A stretch of DNA of 64,000 nucleotides from Arthrobacter sp. S41 (GTDB taxonomy: Bacteria; Actinomycetota; Actinomycetes; Actinomycetales; Micrococcaceae), in NCBI RefSeq assembly GCF_004320535.1, contig NZ_SIHY01000002.1, positions 434,001 to 498,000 of the forward strand, read 5' to 3'. A program made the position numbers and the translations under genes. Below the pieces are notes generated by a model. That model was not told the origin of the DNA. It made no database searches and worked only from the letters and a program-made list of their open reading frames with translations. Shown one piece after another: positions 1 through 10,687 of the stretch (position 1 is the first letter of the stretch; each line of letters begins with the position of its first letter).

Positions 1-1
1 C

Positions 2-244
2 CTCATCGACACCGAAGCGCTGGTGCAGGAACTGCAATCCGGCAGGCTGCATGCGGCCTTGGATGTCACCGACCCCGAGCCGCTGCCGGCACATCATGCA
101 CTGTGGAGCGCACCGAATTGCATCATCACCCCTCACATGGCCGGAGACACCGACCAGTTCATTGCTCTGGTCAGCGAACTGGCAGTAAATCAGGTCATTG
201 CCTTTGCGCACGGTGAAAAACTCGCCAACCGAATCATCAATTGA
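2..244 (+). CDS. D-isomer 2-hydroxyacid dehydrogenase, C-terminal part (partial)
   Basis: The reading frame enters from the left edge, so only the last 80 codons are present. The visible protein has the C-terminal half of the NAD-binding domain of the D-2-hydroxyacid dehydrogenase family: the ALDVTDPEPLP stretch with the conserved D-V-x-x-x-E-P pattern, then LWSAPNCIITPHMAG, whose ITPH histidine is the usual catalytic acid/base. Such enzymes reduce 2-oxo acids to D-2-hydroxy acids with NAD(P)H in the cytoplasm. The substrate cannot be told from this fragment. The gene ends 40 bp before the proposed start of dgt on the same strand. Confidence 0.85.
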   Translation, partial: LIDTEALVQELQSGRLHAALDVTDPEPLPAHHALWSAPNCIITPHMAGDTDQFIALVSELAVNQVIAFAHGEKLANRIIN

Positions 245-284
245 CTCGGCGTTGAGCAGCCGATCCCCTAGGCTGGTTCCTACG

Positions 285-1817
285 ATGGATACCAGAGTTA
301 AAACGCATCAGACCGGCGGACGAGTCCGCGACATCGCCGAGCAGGATCATGCTGGTGAGGATGAGTTCCGCGTTGATGTAGAACGCATCCGCTTCTCTCC
401 GTATTTTTCACGTCTCTCATCGGTGACGCAGGTGATTCCGCAGGGTGGTTCGGGAACCCTGGTGCATAACCGTTTGACGCATTCGCTCAAAGTCTCAGCA
501 GTGGCTCGCTCCATCGCGATCAACCTCAGATCAACAGATGAATCAACTAGGAGACTAATCTCCGATTTGGGCGGTTGTGACCCTGTAGTTGTACAGGCGG
601 CGGCCGCAGCACACGACCTAGGCCACCCGCCTTTTGGTCATCTTGGCGAGCAAGAACTCGATCGGGTCGCCCGTAATATGTTGGGCCTGCCGGACGGTTT
701 TGAGGGCAATGCTCAGAGCTTTCGCATCCTTACCGCTTTAGACAGTTGCGGAGCCACTCCACGCGGAATGAACCTCACGCGAGCAGTTCGGGCAGCGGTT
801 TTGAAGTACCCATGGACGCGCAATGAATGGCGAAGCAAGGGACCAATTTCCCCAGAGCTACTGCCCCGCGGCATCGGCACAGACCCCTCTGCTGGGGCGA
901 TGAAATACTCTGCCTACGATATCGAAGCCGCAGAGATGGCCGATGTACTTTCGGTATTTCCTGGAATAGCCCAATATCAGCAGACCTTGGAATGCTCGGT
1001 AATGGATATTGCTGACGACATCGCTTACGCGGTCCATGACCTTGATGATTTCTACCGCGCCGGAATCTTGCAGTACACGAGCGTCTCGGCCGAATTACGT
1101 GCGTGGCTTGATCATTCAGCTCAACTTAAAACACTGAAGACGGCAGAGTTGGATCAGCGCCAGCCAGGGCATGCATTGGAACTAACTTGGCGTCGCCTTG
1201 TGGCGAAGGACCCATGGATCGCCAATCCTGATGCATTCCGTGATTCCGTGCGACGAGTGGACCATGACTTGGTTGATGGACTTCTAGCCGTTCCTTACGA
1301 CGGAGGGCTGCAGGCCGATCGTGCAGTGACCGCATTTACGCGCCGCTGGATCGACAGGCTCCAGGCATCGGTGACGGTTGATCGGACACCTATTGTTCGT
1401 AGCGGCCATATTCGCCTGAGCGAGGAGGCCTGGCATGACGTTGTTGTCCTCAAGTTTGTACATTCACGTTTCGTCCTAGACCGTTCCGACTTGGCCGTGT
1501 ATCAGCGCGGTCAGACTAGGATCATCCGCTCGTTGGCAGAAGGATTTAATACCTGGCTCAATGATCCAGATGACGCCGGCCGCGCACCGCGACGGCTTTT
1601 AGATTCGGTAGAAGCAACCACCGAGGAATACCGTCATCTTCGAGAGACCAACCCTGAACTGTTCTCTCAGGCTGGGCCGAACGAAATTCAACGGTTGGGT
1701 CAGGCACGAGCCATCGTCGATTACATTGCTTCATTCACCGATACACAAGCAGTCTCGTTGAACTCACTACTCACGGGAACCTCTGACAGTCTTTGGGAAG
1801 CAGGCCGAGGGCTGTAA
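285..1817 (+). CDS. dgt: dGTP triphosphohydrolase-like HD-domain protein
   Basis: Cytoplasmic HD-superfamily phosphohydrolase of the dGTPase family, which splits dNTPs, classically dGTP, into nucleoside and tripolyphosphate. The family signature runs through the N-terminal third: a QVIPQGGSGTLVHNRLTHS stretch with the first metal histidine, the HD pair in AAAAHDLGHPPFGHLGE, and a later metal aspartate in MDIADDIAYAVHDLDD. The ATG at 285 gives 510 residues, normal for the family. The frame stays open upstream to 198, but that part overlaps the preceding gene and has no family-like sequence. No clear Shine-Dalgarno site precedes the ATG, so translation may be leaderless. The gene converges on the RNase H gene with a 30-bp gap. 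Confidence 0.9.
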   Translation: MDTRVKTHQTGGRVRDIAEQDHAGEDEFRVDVERIRFSPYFSRLSSVTQVIPQGGSGTLVHNRLTHSLKVSAVARSIAINLRSTDESTRRLISDLGGCDPVVVQAAAAAHDLGHPPFGHLGEQELDRVARNMLGLPDGFEGNAQSFRILTALDSCGATPRGMNLTRAVRAAVLKYPWTRNEWRSKGPISPELLPRGIGTDPSAGAMKYSAYDIEAAEMADVLSVFPGIAQYQQTLECSVMDIADDIAYAVHDLDDFYRAGILQYTSVSAELRAWLDHSAQLKTLKTAELDQRQPGHALELTWRRLVAKDPWIANPDAFRDSVRRVDHDLVDGLLAVPYDGGLQADRAVTAFTRRWIDRLQASVTVDRTPIVRSGHIRLSEEAWHDVVVLKFVHSRFVLDRSDLAVYQRGQTRIIRSLAEGFNTWLNDPDDAGRAPRRLLDSVEATTEEYRHLRETNPELFSQAGPNEIQRLGQARAIVDYIASFTDTQAVSLNSLLTGTSDSLWEAGRGL

Positions 1818-1847
1818 CCGCTGTTGGCGGTTCGGCCCAATCCCGAG

Positions 1848-2879
1848 CTACACGGCTAGTGCTAGTTCGGAGAGTTCCTCAGCAACAATCTTCTGCATCA
1901 AGGAATAGGTCTGCTCGGGATTAATTCCTGCGTTGAAGTGTCGTGCCATGAGTACAGCCATCCGGTCAGCGGCTTCATTAAAGCAATTGCCGTTGTGCCC
2001 ACGCACCCAAATAGCACGAGTGTCTCCCCTGCGACGCGCCATCGCTACATCAATCGCGATGTCATGAGCGCCCCGTTGGCCCTGAAGTCCACTGACGGCA
2101 TCATTTACGGATTTGACCAACGCCTTGCAGTCGCTGAATATGATGAGGTCCGAATCTACGGGCGTGTGGCGAAGCGCCAATAATGCCCCCGTGGTTTCTG
2201 CCATCAACGGACTACGTGAAAAACGCTTGGGTGTAACTTGCGAAGCCCAATGTCCTTGCATGGTGACCATGGCTCCGGCACCTCGATCTTGTCCATGATG
2301 AGGAAGCGAACCGTCGGTATAAGCAATGACCGAAGACCGTGATTGATAGGCCTGCCGGGTAGCAGCCAGGGCCTGCGTGTTCACGTGATTTGCAAGTTCC
2401 ATATTGAGGCCGAATAACCATGCAGGATTCAGGCAAAAAACTGGGTTCGACGCTAGCTCTTGATGACCGAGTCCGTCACGATTCGAGATGAGAATGTCTA
2501 TCGCACCGGAACAAGCAATACGGCTACTGCCAGTAAACTCCGCGATGACATCGAGAATCGCCACATCTAACTCGCCGCTGCCACAAGTTCCGGTCAGGGT
2601 GATGACCGGACGATGGATGGAATCACACAGCGTGACGGCGAAATCGAAGTGCAGGCCCCTCTGACTGCGTTGAGCCAGATGTCCATGCGACATTATCGAC
2701 GAAGAAAATGGCACGTAGCCATGTTTTTGCCCTGTTGCGTCACGCGTAAATGCGGAGCGCTCTACAACGGCAAGAATTCTGGTGGGTTGTGTTTGGCGCG
2801 CCTCGGTAGCAAATCTCCGCACCCCATCAGCATCTAAAACTATGGATATCCGAGATCCTGGGAAATGAGTAGTCATCAT
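1848..2879 (-). CDS. RNase HI-domain protein with an unknown N-terminal domain
   Basis: The C-terminal part, from about residue 187, is an RNase H fold: AYTDGS with the first catalytic Asp, MAETTGALLAL with the Glu, IIFSDCKAL with the second Asp and FNEAADRMA with the last Asp, so the D-E-D-D set looks complete. This domain cuts RNA in RNA:DNA hybrids. The first 180 residues contain a beta-rich region and match no domain I recognise. At 343 residues it is about twice the size of a plain RNase HI. The ATG at 2879 has a strong AGGAGG site about 6 bp upstream. It could be an accessory RNase H or a nuclease with its own partner domain. Confidence 0.75.
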   Translation of the reverse strand: MMTTHFPGSRISIVLDADGVRRFATEARQTQPTRILAVVERSAFTRDATGQKHGYVPFSSSIMSHGHLAQRSQRGLHFDFAVTLCDSIHRPVITLTGTCGSGELDVAILDVIAEFTGSSRIACSGAIDILISNRDGLGHQELASNPVFCLNPAWLFGLNMELANHVNTQALAATRQAYQSRSSVIAYTDGSLPHHGQDRGAGAMVTMQGHWASQVTPKRFSRSPLMAETTGALLALRHTPVDSDLIIFSDCKALVKSVNDAVSGLQGQRGAHDIAIDVAMARRRGDTRAIWVRGHNGNCFNEAADRMAVLMARHFNAGINPEQTYSLMQKIVAEELSELALAV

Positions 2880-3118
2880 TCCTCCTAGCGCCTAAATGAC
2901 TTGAAAATGATCCTACTGCCATTCACCGACACTTTGGTTTCTGACGCGTTAAATATCCTGTTTCTTTGGCGATAAAAGCAATTAGTGAATCCAACAATTC
3001 CAGCACCGACCCTCGTTGTACCGACTTTCACCACGTGAGGTCCCACTGTAATGCGCCGGAAGAATCGGACTGTATTCTTATCGCCTCTAGTCAGGTGCGC
3101 CTCTAATTGCGCCAAAAA

Positions 3119-3154
3119 TATTGACCGTTACCCCTGCACGAGTAACGGTCAATA
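3119..3154 (-). terminator. Rho-independent terminator after the tiny ORF
   Basis: Two perfect 13-bp arms (3119-3131 and 3142-3154, core GACCGTTAC/GTAACGGTC) enclose a 10-nt loop. On the minus strand the hairpin is followed by TTTTT. The nearest upstream minus-strand reading frame is the 18-codon peptide ending at 3185, so this is the evident end of that small transcript. Confidence 0.6.
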
Positions 3155-3184
3155 CTGTCTGCTCAACAGCAGCGGTCTAAAGTT

Positions 3185-3241
3185 CTAGAGGCCCAGGCTA
3201 TGGATCAGCACGGCCAGGGACACAAGGAGATTGCTCAACAT
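3185..3241 (-). CDS. Possible 18-residue hydrophobic peptide
   Basis: The frame encodes MLSNLLVSLAVLIHSLGL, almost wholly hydrophobic and long enough to span a membrane once. A GAGGT Shine-Dalgarno-like site lies about 7 bp before the ATG. The stop is followed 30 bp later by a strong hairpin with a T run, and a GATAAT -10-like element lies about 80 bp upstream (3319-3324), although no good -35 is visible. This compact unit in an otherwise gene-free, A+T-rich gap resembles type I toxin peptides of the Ibs/Ldr/Fst kind in size and composition. The resemblance is not sequence homology. It could equally be a chance frame in a small RNA. Confidence 0.35.
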   Translation of the reverse strand: MLSNLLVSLAVLIHSLGL

Positions 3242-3590
3242 CAAAAATACCTCAATCGATTTCGTTGCGTAGTTTCTTTCAGCCAGTCACAGATTCTCTT
3301 CCTGACAATTACGACACTATTATCATTGGATTCAAAGCAAAAGTGATTTATACAAAATGAGAAAGTTTTTACACTCAGAAAATGAGCGTTTTACATGCGC
3401 ACTGTTGATTCGCTTTCCTTCGTTTGATAAGCGCCATCACCTTGCCAGGCGCCACGAAGTCGACTCGCAAGAAGTCTGACTTAGGACAGTTCACCAAAGT
3501 GTTGGTGCCGAATGCCCTTGAACAGGCCTATCGAACTGCCACTAGCTACTGTTGGTATAGGGCCCGATCCGACTTGAGCAAGGCGAGACA

Positions 3591-3956
3591 ATGAGATTCT
3601 TCAAGAGCCAATTTCACGGCGACTATTCCGACCCAGCTGATAGCTTGGGCCTGCACGTGTTGAACGAGCGATCTGAAGAGCTCTATACCTACAACAGCTA
3701 CCGCGATGTGTGGCTCATGGATCGAGTGAGTGCCGGGCACTATTTCTTCCCTGAGCTCTATGCGGAAGTAGGTCACCTGGTTTTTGAAGAGGTCACGGCA
3801 GAAGACGTCCCCGCCCTACTTGGTGAACTGGAGTCCGTTGCTTCTGAACCGCCTGCGCATCATCAGCACGTTCAAGGCGCCGAGCCCTCCGAGCGTGAAC
3901 AAACCGATGGGTTGACGTCTGCGCAGCTGGGTATAGCGCAGCGCCCAAAAGAGTAG
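3591..3956 (+). CDS. Hypothetical protein
   Basis: The frame has 121 codons with an AAGGCGAG ribosome site just before the ATG. The first 80 residues read like a folded, acidic cytoplasmic protein rich in aromatics (YTYNSYRDVWLMDRV and HYFFPELYAEVGH). The last 40 are low-complexity and histidine/glutamate-rich. The same DNA at 3816-4001 is open on the minus strand with a hydrophobic, arginine-rich translation, so the C-terminal half may not be genuine coding sequence. I do not recognise the family. No neighbour suggests a job: the gene stands alone between the gene-poor gap and icd. Confidence 0.4.
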   Translation: MRFFKSQFHGDYSDPADSLGLHVLNERSEELYTYNSYRDVWLMDRVSAGHYFFPELYAEVGHLVFEEVTAEDVPALLGELESVASEPPAHHQHVQGAEPSEREQTDGLTSAQLGIAQRPKE

Positions 3957-4028
3957 GAAGCCCCGACGAGGAAGAGTCGCGCCGCGAAATAACGTGAACA
4001 CTAGAAACTTTTTGATGTATTACTTAAA

Positions 4029-4064
4029 AGTTTGAGGCGCCACCCGCAGGGGACGCCTCAAACT
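4029..4064 (-). terminator. Rho-independent terminator of icd
   Basis: The arms are perfect 11-bp complements (AGTTTGAGGCG at 4029-4039 and CGCCTCAAACT at 4054-4064). On the minus strand the stem is followed by TTTAAG, 16 bp beyond the icd stop codon. Confidence 0.8.
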
Positions 4065-4079
4065 AGCTAACTTTGGTGA

Positions 4080-6473
<2,394 letters not shown>

Positions 6474-6521
6474 TCACATTTAAGTTAATCTCCCATAACT
6501 CAATGCTGCTTCCGGCGCTAC

Positions 6522-7121
6522 TCAGGAAAGCGCTAGGCCAGTGGAGGAAATTTGCACCATCTCTTTGACCGCCTGCTCAAAGAATTCGGAAGGCACAGCG
6601 CCAGTTCCAGATCTTTCAGCTTGGGTGAAACACTGCCAGGCGACGCGCCAGCTGGACGCGACCATCTCGGCAATCAATAACGCCTGCATTTGTGTAACCA
6701 AACCCCGGTCGACCAGGGACCGACTCAGCTCAACAACTAGCTCCTGTTCCCTACTGGTCGCGATTAACAGCAGCTTAGGGACAGAGACCATCAGGCGCGT
6801 CACGCGACGGAATTCATGCTGTTCAATTTCTGCAGAAAAATGATCCCTGCACACTTGCAACAGAGCCTGGAATATCGATGCCGGAGTAGCGCCCGCGGCA
6901 AGTTCAAGGCCCGTCAACGCGGTAACCAGCTCGCCCTGTCCAGGGACGATGGCTGATTCTTTGGAATCAAAATAGCGAAAGAACGTGCGATCCGAGATGC
7001 CCACTTGCTGCGCAATTCGTGAAACGGTCGTGGCTTCCAAACCGAACTCTTCAACAAGGTCCAATGCAGCTGCTTGAATCTTGCGCGAGGTCTCAGCCTT
7101 GCGTTCATCTCGAATCCCCAT
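6522..7121 (-). CDS. TetR-family repressor of the adjacent efflux gene
   Basis: A 199-residue one-component regulator. Residues 8-55 form the TetR DNA-binding domain, with the helix-turn-helix in TVSRIAQQVGISDRTFFRYF. The helical remainder should be the ligand and dimer domain. I place the start at the ATG at 7121 because GGAGGA lies just upstream of it. The ATG four codons earlier lacks a site. The gene diverges from an MFS drug exporter, and the shared spacer carries two GTGTCA/TGACAC palindromes. The simplest reading is local repression of itself and the exporter, relieved by an exported compound. Confidence 0.88.
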   Translation of the reverse strand: MGIRDERKAETSRKIQAAALDLVEEFGLEATTVSRIAQQVGISDRTFFRYFDSKESAIVPGQGELVTALTGLELAAGATPASIFQALLQVCRDHFSAEIEQHEFRRVTRLMVSVPKLLLIATSREQELVVELSRSLVDRGLVTQMQALLIAEMVASSWRVAWQCFTQAERSGTGAVPSEFFEQAVKEMVQISSTGLALS

Positions 7122-7184
7122 ACATTCCTCCATACCTGTTAACTTCTAGCGATCGTCTCATAAGCCGGAAGAAAAGTAGTTTCC

Positions 7185-7233
7185 TGTCACACTCTGACAC
7201 TTTTCCTTACGAAATTGTGTCACTCTATGACAC
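7185..7233. promoter_or_regulatory. Paired TetR-type operators
   Basis: Two related palindromes lie between the divergent regulator and exporter: TGTCAcactcTGACA (7185-7199) and GTGTCActctaTGACAC (7217-7233). Both have 5-nt spacers and their centres are 33 bp apart, about three helical turns. The second lies 36 bp before the exporter GTG. The half-site TGACA recurs once more at 7238-7242. Confidence 0.65.
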
Positions 7234-7268
7234 TATTTGACAGTTGAAGATTCCCAGAAAGAGAAAAA

Positions 7269-8735
7269 GTGACGTCAGAACCTACAAAAACTGAGCCCCA
7301 AGCTTCACCCCCACAGTCCGCTCGAGCAGCGTTGAGCACCAAGGCGCTCACCGGCATTATTGCCGCGCTCGCGTTGGCAGCTTTCATGATGATTCTGAAT
7401 GAAACAGTGTTGACGGTGGCACTGCCAGGAATCATGGCTGATATGAATATCACCGCAGCGACCGGCCAGTGGCTCACCACCGGCTTCCTGCTCACCATGT
7501 CAGTGGTTATCCCAACGACCGGCTTTTTGCTACAGCGGTTCAACCACCGTTCGCTGTTCATGTTTGCCATCATCAGCTTCTTGGTGGGTACAGTCATCGC
7601 GGTCATTGCCCCGAGTTTTGCCTTCTTGCTCTTAGCCCGCATCATCCAGGCGCTGGGCACGGCCATCATCTTGCCGTTGCTCATGACCACTACCCTCACG
7701 TTGGTACCGGTCCACCTGCGCGGCACCATCATGGGTTTAAACTCCATCGTCATTGGCGTGGGTCCTGCGATCGGCCCCACCGTTTCAGGCGCCGTAGTGC
7801 ACGCCCTGGGATGGCACTACATCTTTGCGATGATGCTCCCCATCGCTGCGGTAGTGCTGATCTTGGGAATCATTTTCTTCAAGGTTCCATCTACTGCGCG
7901 CAGCATTCGAGTGGACGGCTTGTCAGTTGTCCTCTCCGCACTGGCTTTTGGTTTCTTGGTGTACGGCATTTCTAGCATCGAGCACGCCTCGACCAACCCG
8001 GCACTAACGATTCTCAGCTTTGTCGTTGGCTTGGTTTCGCTAGCGATTTTCATCAAGCGACAGCTAAAGCTGACCGGACGGGGCCGAGAACTACTGAACC
8101 TCTCCGCCTTCAGCTCCCGAGGGTTCACCTTTGCGATCATCATGATCATGATCGCCTTTGGCACCCTGCTCGGCTCGTTGATGATCGTTCCGTTGATGCT
8201 GGAATCAGGCAAGGGGATCGATTCTTTGAAGATCGGCATGATGCTGCTTCCTGGCGGTGTTGCGCAGGCGATTGCCTCTCCCATTTTCGGCCGCATCTAT
8301 GACAAGCACGGTCCACGTCCAGTCCTGATCCCAGGTGCCATCATGCTCGCCGCCGGCCAGTGGCTTTACACGCTGATCAACGCGGAAACGCAATTGTGGA
8401 TGTTCATGATCACCCATATCGTCTTCTCCATCGGTCTGGCACTGCTGATGACCGGGTTGATGTCCTCGGCCATGGCGACCCTGGATCCGCGGCTCTTCGG
8501 CCACGGTTCTGCCATTTTCAACACTGGACAGCAATTAGGCGGAGCCATCGGCACCACCATTTTCGTCACGGTGATGTCTGTGATCTCGAAGGCGAAAATT
8601 AACGCCGGTACTGACGCTGCGCAGGCCCTGTTCTCGGGCGCTCATATCGCGTTCATCATCGGTGCAGTGCTGGCAACGATAGGGATCGTCTTCGCTGTGT
8701 GCATCAAGGGCTCTGCTCCAGCACAGCGTCGATAG
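7269..8735 (+). CDS. MFS multidrug exporter, DHA2-like
   Basis: Integral membrane proton antiporter of the major facilitator superfamily, 488 residues. After a 30-residue hydrophilic N-terminus rich in Thr/Pro/Glu come many hydrophobic segments, compatible with the 14-helix DHA2 layout. Family features include LNETVLTVALPGIMADMNI in helix 1, PTTGFLLQRF, the ARIIQALGTAIILPLL motif region, and GLNSIVIGVGPAIGPTVSG, which is the antiporter motif C. The start is GTG at 7269 after AGAAAGAG. Divergent TetR control supports a role in drug or solvent efflux. The actual substrate is unknown. Confidence 0.88.
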   Translation: MTSEPTKTEPQASPPQSARAALSTKALTGIIAALALAAFMMILNETVLTVALPGIMADMNITAATGQWLTTGFLLTMSVVIPTTGFLLQRFNHRSLFMFAIISFLVGTVIAVIAPSFAFLLLARIIQALGTAIILPLLMTTTLTLVPVHLRGTIMGLNSIVIGVGPAIGPTVSGAVVHALGWHYIFAMMLPIAAVVLILGIIFFKVPSTARSIRVDGLSVVLSALAFGFLVYGISSIEHASTNPALTILSFVVGLVSLAIFIKRQLKLTGRGRELLNLSAFSSRGFTFAIIMIMIAFGTLLGSLMIVPLMLESGKGIDSLKIGMMLLPGGVAQAIASPIFGRIYDKHGPRPVLIPGAIMLAAGQWLYTLINAETQLWMFMITHIVFSIGLALLMTGLMSSAMATLDPRLFGHGSAIFNTGQQLGGAIGTTIFVTVMSVISKAKINAGTDAAQALFSGAHIAFIIGAVLATIGIVFAVCIKGSAPAQRR

Positions 8736-8758
8736 GAATCGGTGGGGCTTGAGCATTT

Positions 8759-8877
8759 CGTGGTGCGAAGTGCGGGCCACGTTGCTCGGGCGGTGGAACC
8801 TCTGGTGGTAGCTTGAAGGCACATCGGGGAATACCACTGACCTTGGTCTTCCTCGCATTCCGGATTCTCCGGGTCAG
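8759..8877 (+). promoter_or_regulatory. Structured 5' leader of fhs
   Basis: The 157-bp gap before fhs can fold into several stems: CGTGG/CCACG (8759-8763 with 8777-8781), GTGGTA/TACCAC (8805-8810 with 8832-8837) and CTGACC/GGTCAG (8837-8842 with 8872-8877). The last overlaps a CCGGA-ttc-TCCGG hairpin (8860-8872) that would compete for the same bases just ahead of the AGAGGA ribosome site. I could not match it to the ZTP (pfl) or tetrahydrofolate riboswitch consensus. It is a candidate regulatory leader only. Confidence 0.3.
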
Positions 8878-8892
8878 CAGAGAGGACGCAGC

Positions 8893-10578
8893 ATGGCAAC
8901 GACGCCAGAAGCCGACATGAGTGATCTAGCGATCGCTTCACGAACGGTGCTCAAGCCCATCGCAGACATTGCCGCGAATGCAGGAATTGAACACGAGGCA
9001 GTGGAACCCTACGGACGCTACAAGGCCAAGGTCGACCCCTCGTTACTCACGGGAAATAGGACACGCCGCGGACAGGTAGTCCTGGTCAGCGGAATGTCTC
9101 CGACTCCCGCCGGTGAGGGGAAAACTACCATGGTGGTCGGCCTGGCCGATGCCTTGGCAGCAACCGGGGCAAAAACCATGATCGCCCTGCGCGAGCCTTC
9201 GGTGGGCCCGAGCTTCGGCATGAAGGGCGGGGCCACCGGCGGAGGCCAGTCGCAGGTGCTGCCGATGGATGAAATCAATCTGCATTTCACCGGGGACTTC
9301 CACGCCATCACCAGCGCCAACAACCTGCTGATGGCGCTGGTCGATAACCACCTGCACCACGGAAACCAATTGGGCCTCGACCCGCAACGCATCACCTTCA
9401 AGCGCGTCCTGGATATGAATGATCGCGCCTTGCGCACCGTGCTGATCGGACTGGGCGGGCCAACAGATGGCGTCCCGCGCGAGACCGGATTCGAGATTAC
9501 CGCAGCCTCTGAAGTCATGGCAGTCTTCTGCCTAGCCACCGGTCTTGAAGATTTGCGCGCACGACTTGGCCGCATGACCGTCGGCTATACATATGAGATG
9601 AAACCGGTGACCGTCGATGACTTAGGCGCAGCTGGAGCCTTGACGTTGCTGCTCAAGGACGCGATCAAACCGAATCTTGTACAGAGCATCGCCGGCACCC
9701 CAGCGTTCATTCATGGTGGGCCCTTCGCCAACATTGCCCACGGGTGCAATTCGGCTATCGCCACCAACACGGCTCGATCTCTGGCGGACATTGTGGTGAC
9801 CGAGGCAGGCTTCGGCACCGATCTTGGGGCCGAGAAGTTCATGGACATCAAGGCTCGATATGCCGATTGCGCCCCGAGCGCCGTGGTGATCACCGCGACC
9901 ATTCGTGCCTTAAAAATGCATGGTGGAGTTGCCAAAGAAGAGCTCGGTGCCGAGAACATCGACGCCGTGCGCGCCGGATTGCCCAACCTCGCTCGCCATG
10001 TCTCCATCATCCAGAAGTTCGGCATCCCACCGGTCATTGGCATCAACCAATTCAGCAAGGACACCCAGGCTGAGCTCAAGGTCGTCACCGACTGGGCGGC
10101 CGAGAATGCAATTGCCTGTGCGGTGGCCGATGTCTGGGGTCAGGGTGGCGCAGGGGCCGGCGCACTGGCCGAGGCAGTAGTGCGGGCCATCCAGTCCCCC
10201 GCAGATTTCAAGCACCTGTACGACCTCGATCAAAGTGTAGAAGAGAAAATTCTGACCTTGACGCAAGAAATCTACGGTGGCGAAGGCGTCGAGTATTCGG
10301 TTAAGGCGCAGCGAATGCTGGAGCAGATCCATGCCAACGGCTGGGATCGATTGCCGGTCTGCATAGCGAAAACGCAGTATTCCTTCTCCGATGATCCTCA
10401 ACTGCTCGGTGCCCCACAAGGATTCAGGCTGCAGATCCGCGAATTGATTCCCAAAACCGGCGCGGGCTTCATTGTTGCCATTACCGGAGCATTAACTACG
10501 ATGCCGGGGCTACCCAAGGTGCCGGCTGCCCTGCGCATGGGTGTTGACGGTCAGGGGAAGGCAGTAGGCCTGTCTTAA
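8893..10578 (+). CDS. fhs: Formate-tetrahydrofolate ligase
   Basis: Cytoplasmic one-carbon enzyme: formate + THF + ATP gives 10-formyl-THF. The 561-residue length matches the family. The P-loop-like nucleotide site SPTPAGEGKTTMVVGLADAL lies near residue 75. Other conserved blocks are ALREPSVGPSFGMKGGATGG, INLHFTGDFHAI and GGPFANIAHGCNS. The ATG follows AGAGGA at normal spacing. Its product feeds the two formyl transfers of purine synthesis, PurN and PurH, both of which are also in this window though not adjacent. The gene stands alone after the exporter, with a structured leader. Confidence 0.96.
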   Translation: MATTPEADMSDLAIASRTVLKPIADIAANAGIEHEAVEPYGRYKAKVDPSLLTGNRTRRGQVVLVSGMSPTPAGEGKTTMVVGLADALAATGAKTMIALREPSVGPSFGMKGGATGGGQSQVLPMDEINLHFTGDFHAITSANNLLMALVDNHLHHGNQLGLDPQRITFKRVLDMNDRALRTVLIGLGGPTDGVPRETGFEITAASEVMAVFCLATGLEDLRARLGRMTVGYTYEMKPVTVDDLGAAGALTLLLKDAIKPNLVQSIAGTPAFIHGGPFANIAHGCNSAIATNTARSLADIVVTEAGFGTDLGAEKFMDIKARYADCAPSAVVITATIRALKMHGGVAKEELGAENIDAVRAGLPNLARHVSIIQKFGIPPVIGINQFSKDTQAELKVVTDWAAENAIACAVADVWGQGGAGAGALAEAVVRAIQSPADFKHLYDLDQSVEEKILTLTQEIYGGEGVEYSVKAQRMLEQIHANGWDRLPVCIAKTQYSFSDDPQLLGAPQGFRLQIRELIPKTGAGFIVAITGALTTMPGLPKVPAALRMGVDGQGKAVGLS

Positions 10579-10620
10579 ACATCCCCGGTCGAGCGTTGAA
10601 TCTTTCGAAACCTTTCTCAG

Positions 10621-10633
10621 ATTGTTGAACAAT
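10621..10633. promoter_or_regulatory. Operator-like palindrome before pxpA
   Basis: ATTGTTgAACAAT is a perfect 13-bp palindrome around a single central base, 54 bp before the pxpA start. The same TTGTTgAACAA core occurs twice before ycsG and, slightly changed, in the second repeat copy. FCD-type GntR regulators commonly bind short symmetric sites of this kind. The GntR gene at 14849 is the obvious candidate. Confidence 0.6.
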
Positions 10634-10687
10634 TATCGAAAGTAAGGCATTCTTTTACCAAGACATGTTCACGAGACGGGGATCACA

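Noticed and set aside
2885-3115. 76-codon minus-strand frame upstream of the RNase H gene
   Set aside because: It starts with TTG, has no ribosome site, overlaps the terminator region closely and has no family-like sequence.
3816-4001. 61-codon hydrophobic minus-strand frame
   Set aside because: It overlaps the 3591 frame, starts with GTG without a ribosome site and matches nothing. Kept only as a remark in that entry.
8736-8892. ZTP (pfl) riboswitch before fhs
   Set aside because: GUGACUGGCG and CCGCCUGGGC blocks are missing. Only a CGGGGA-like piece is present, so I kept it as an unassigned structured leader.
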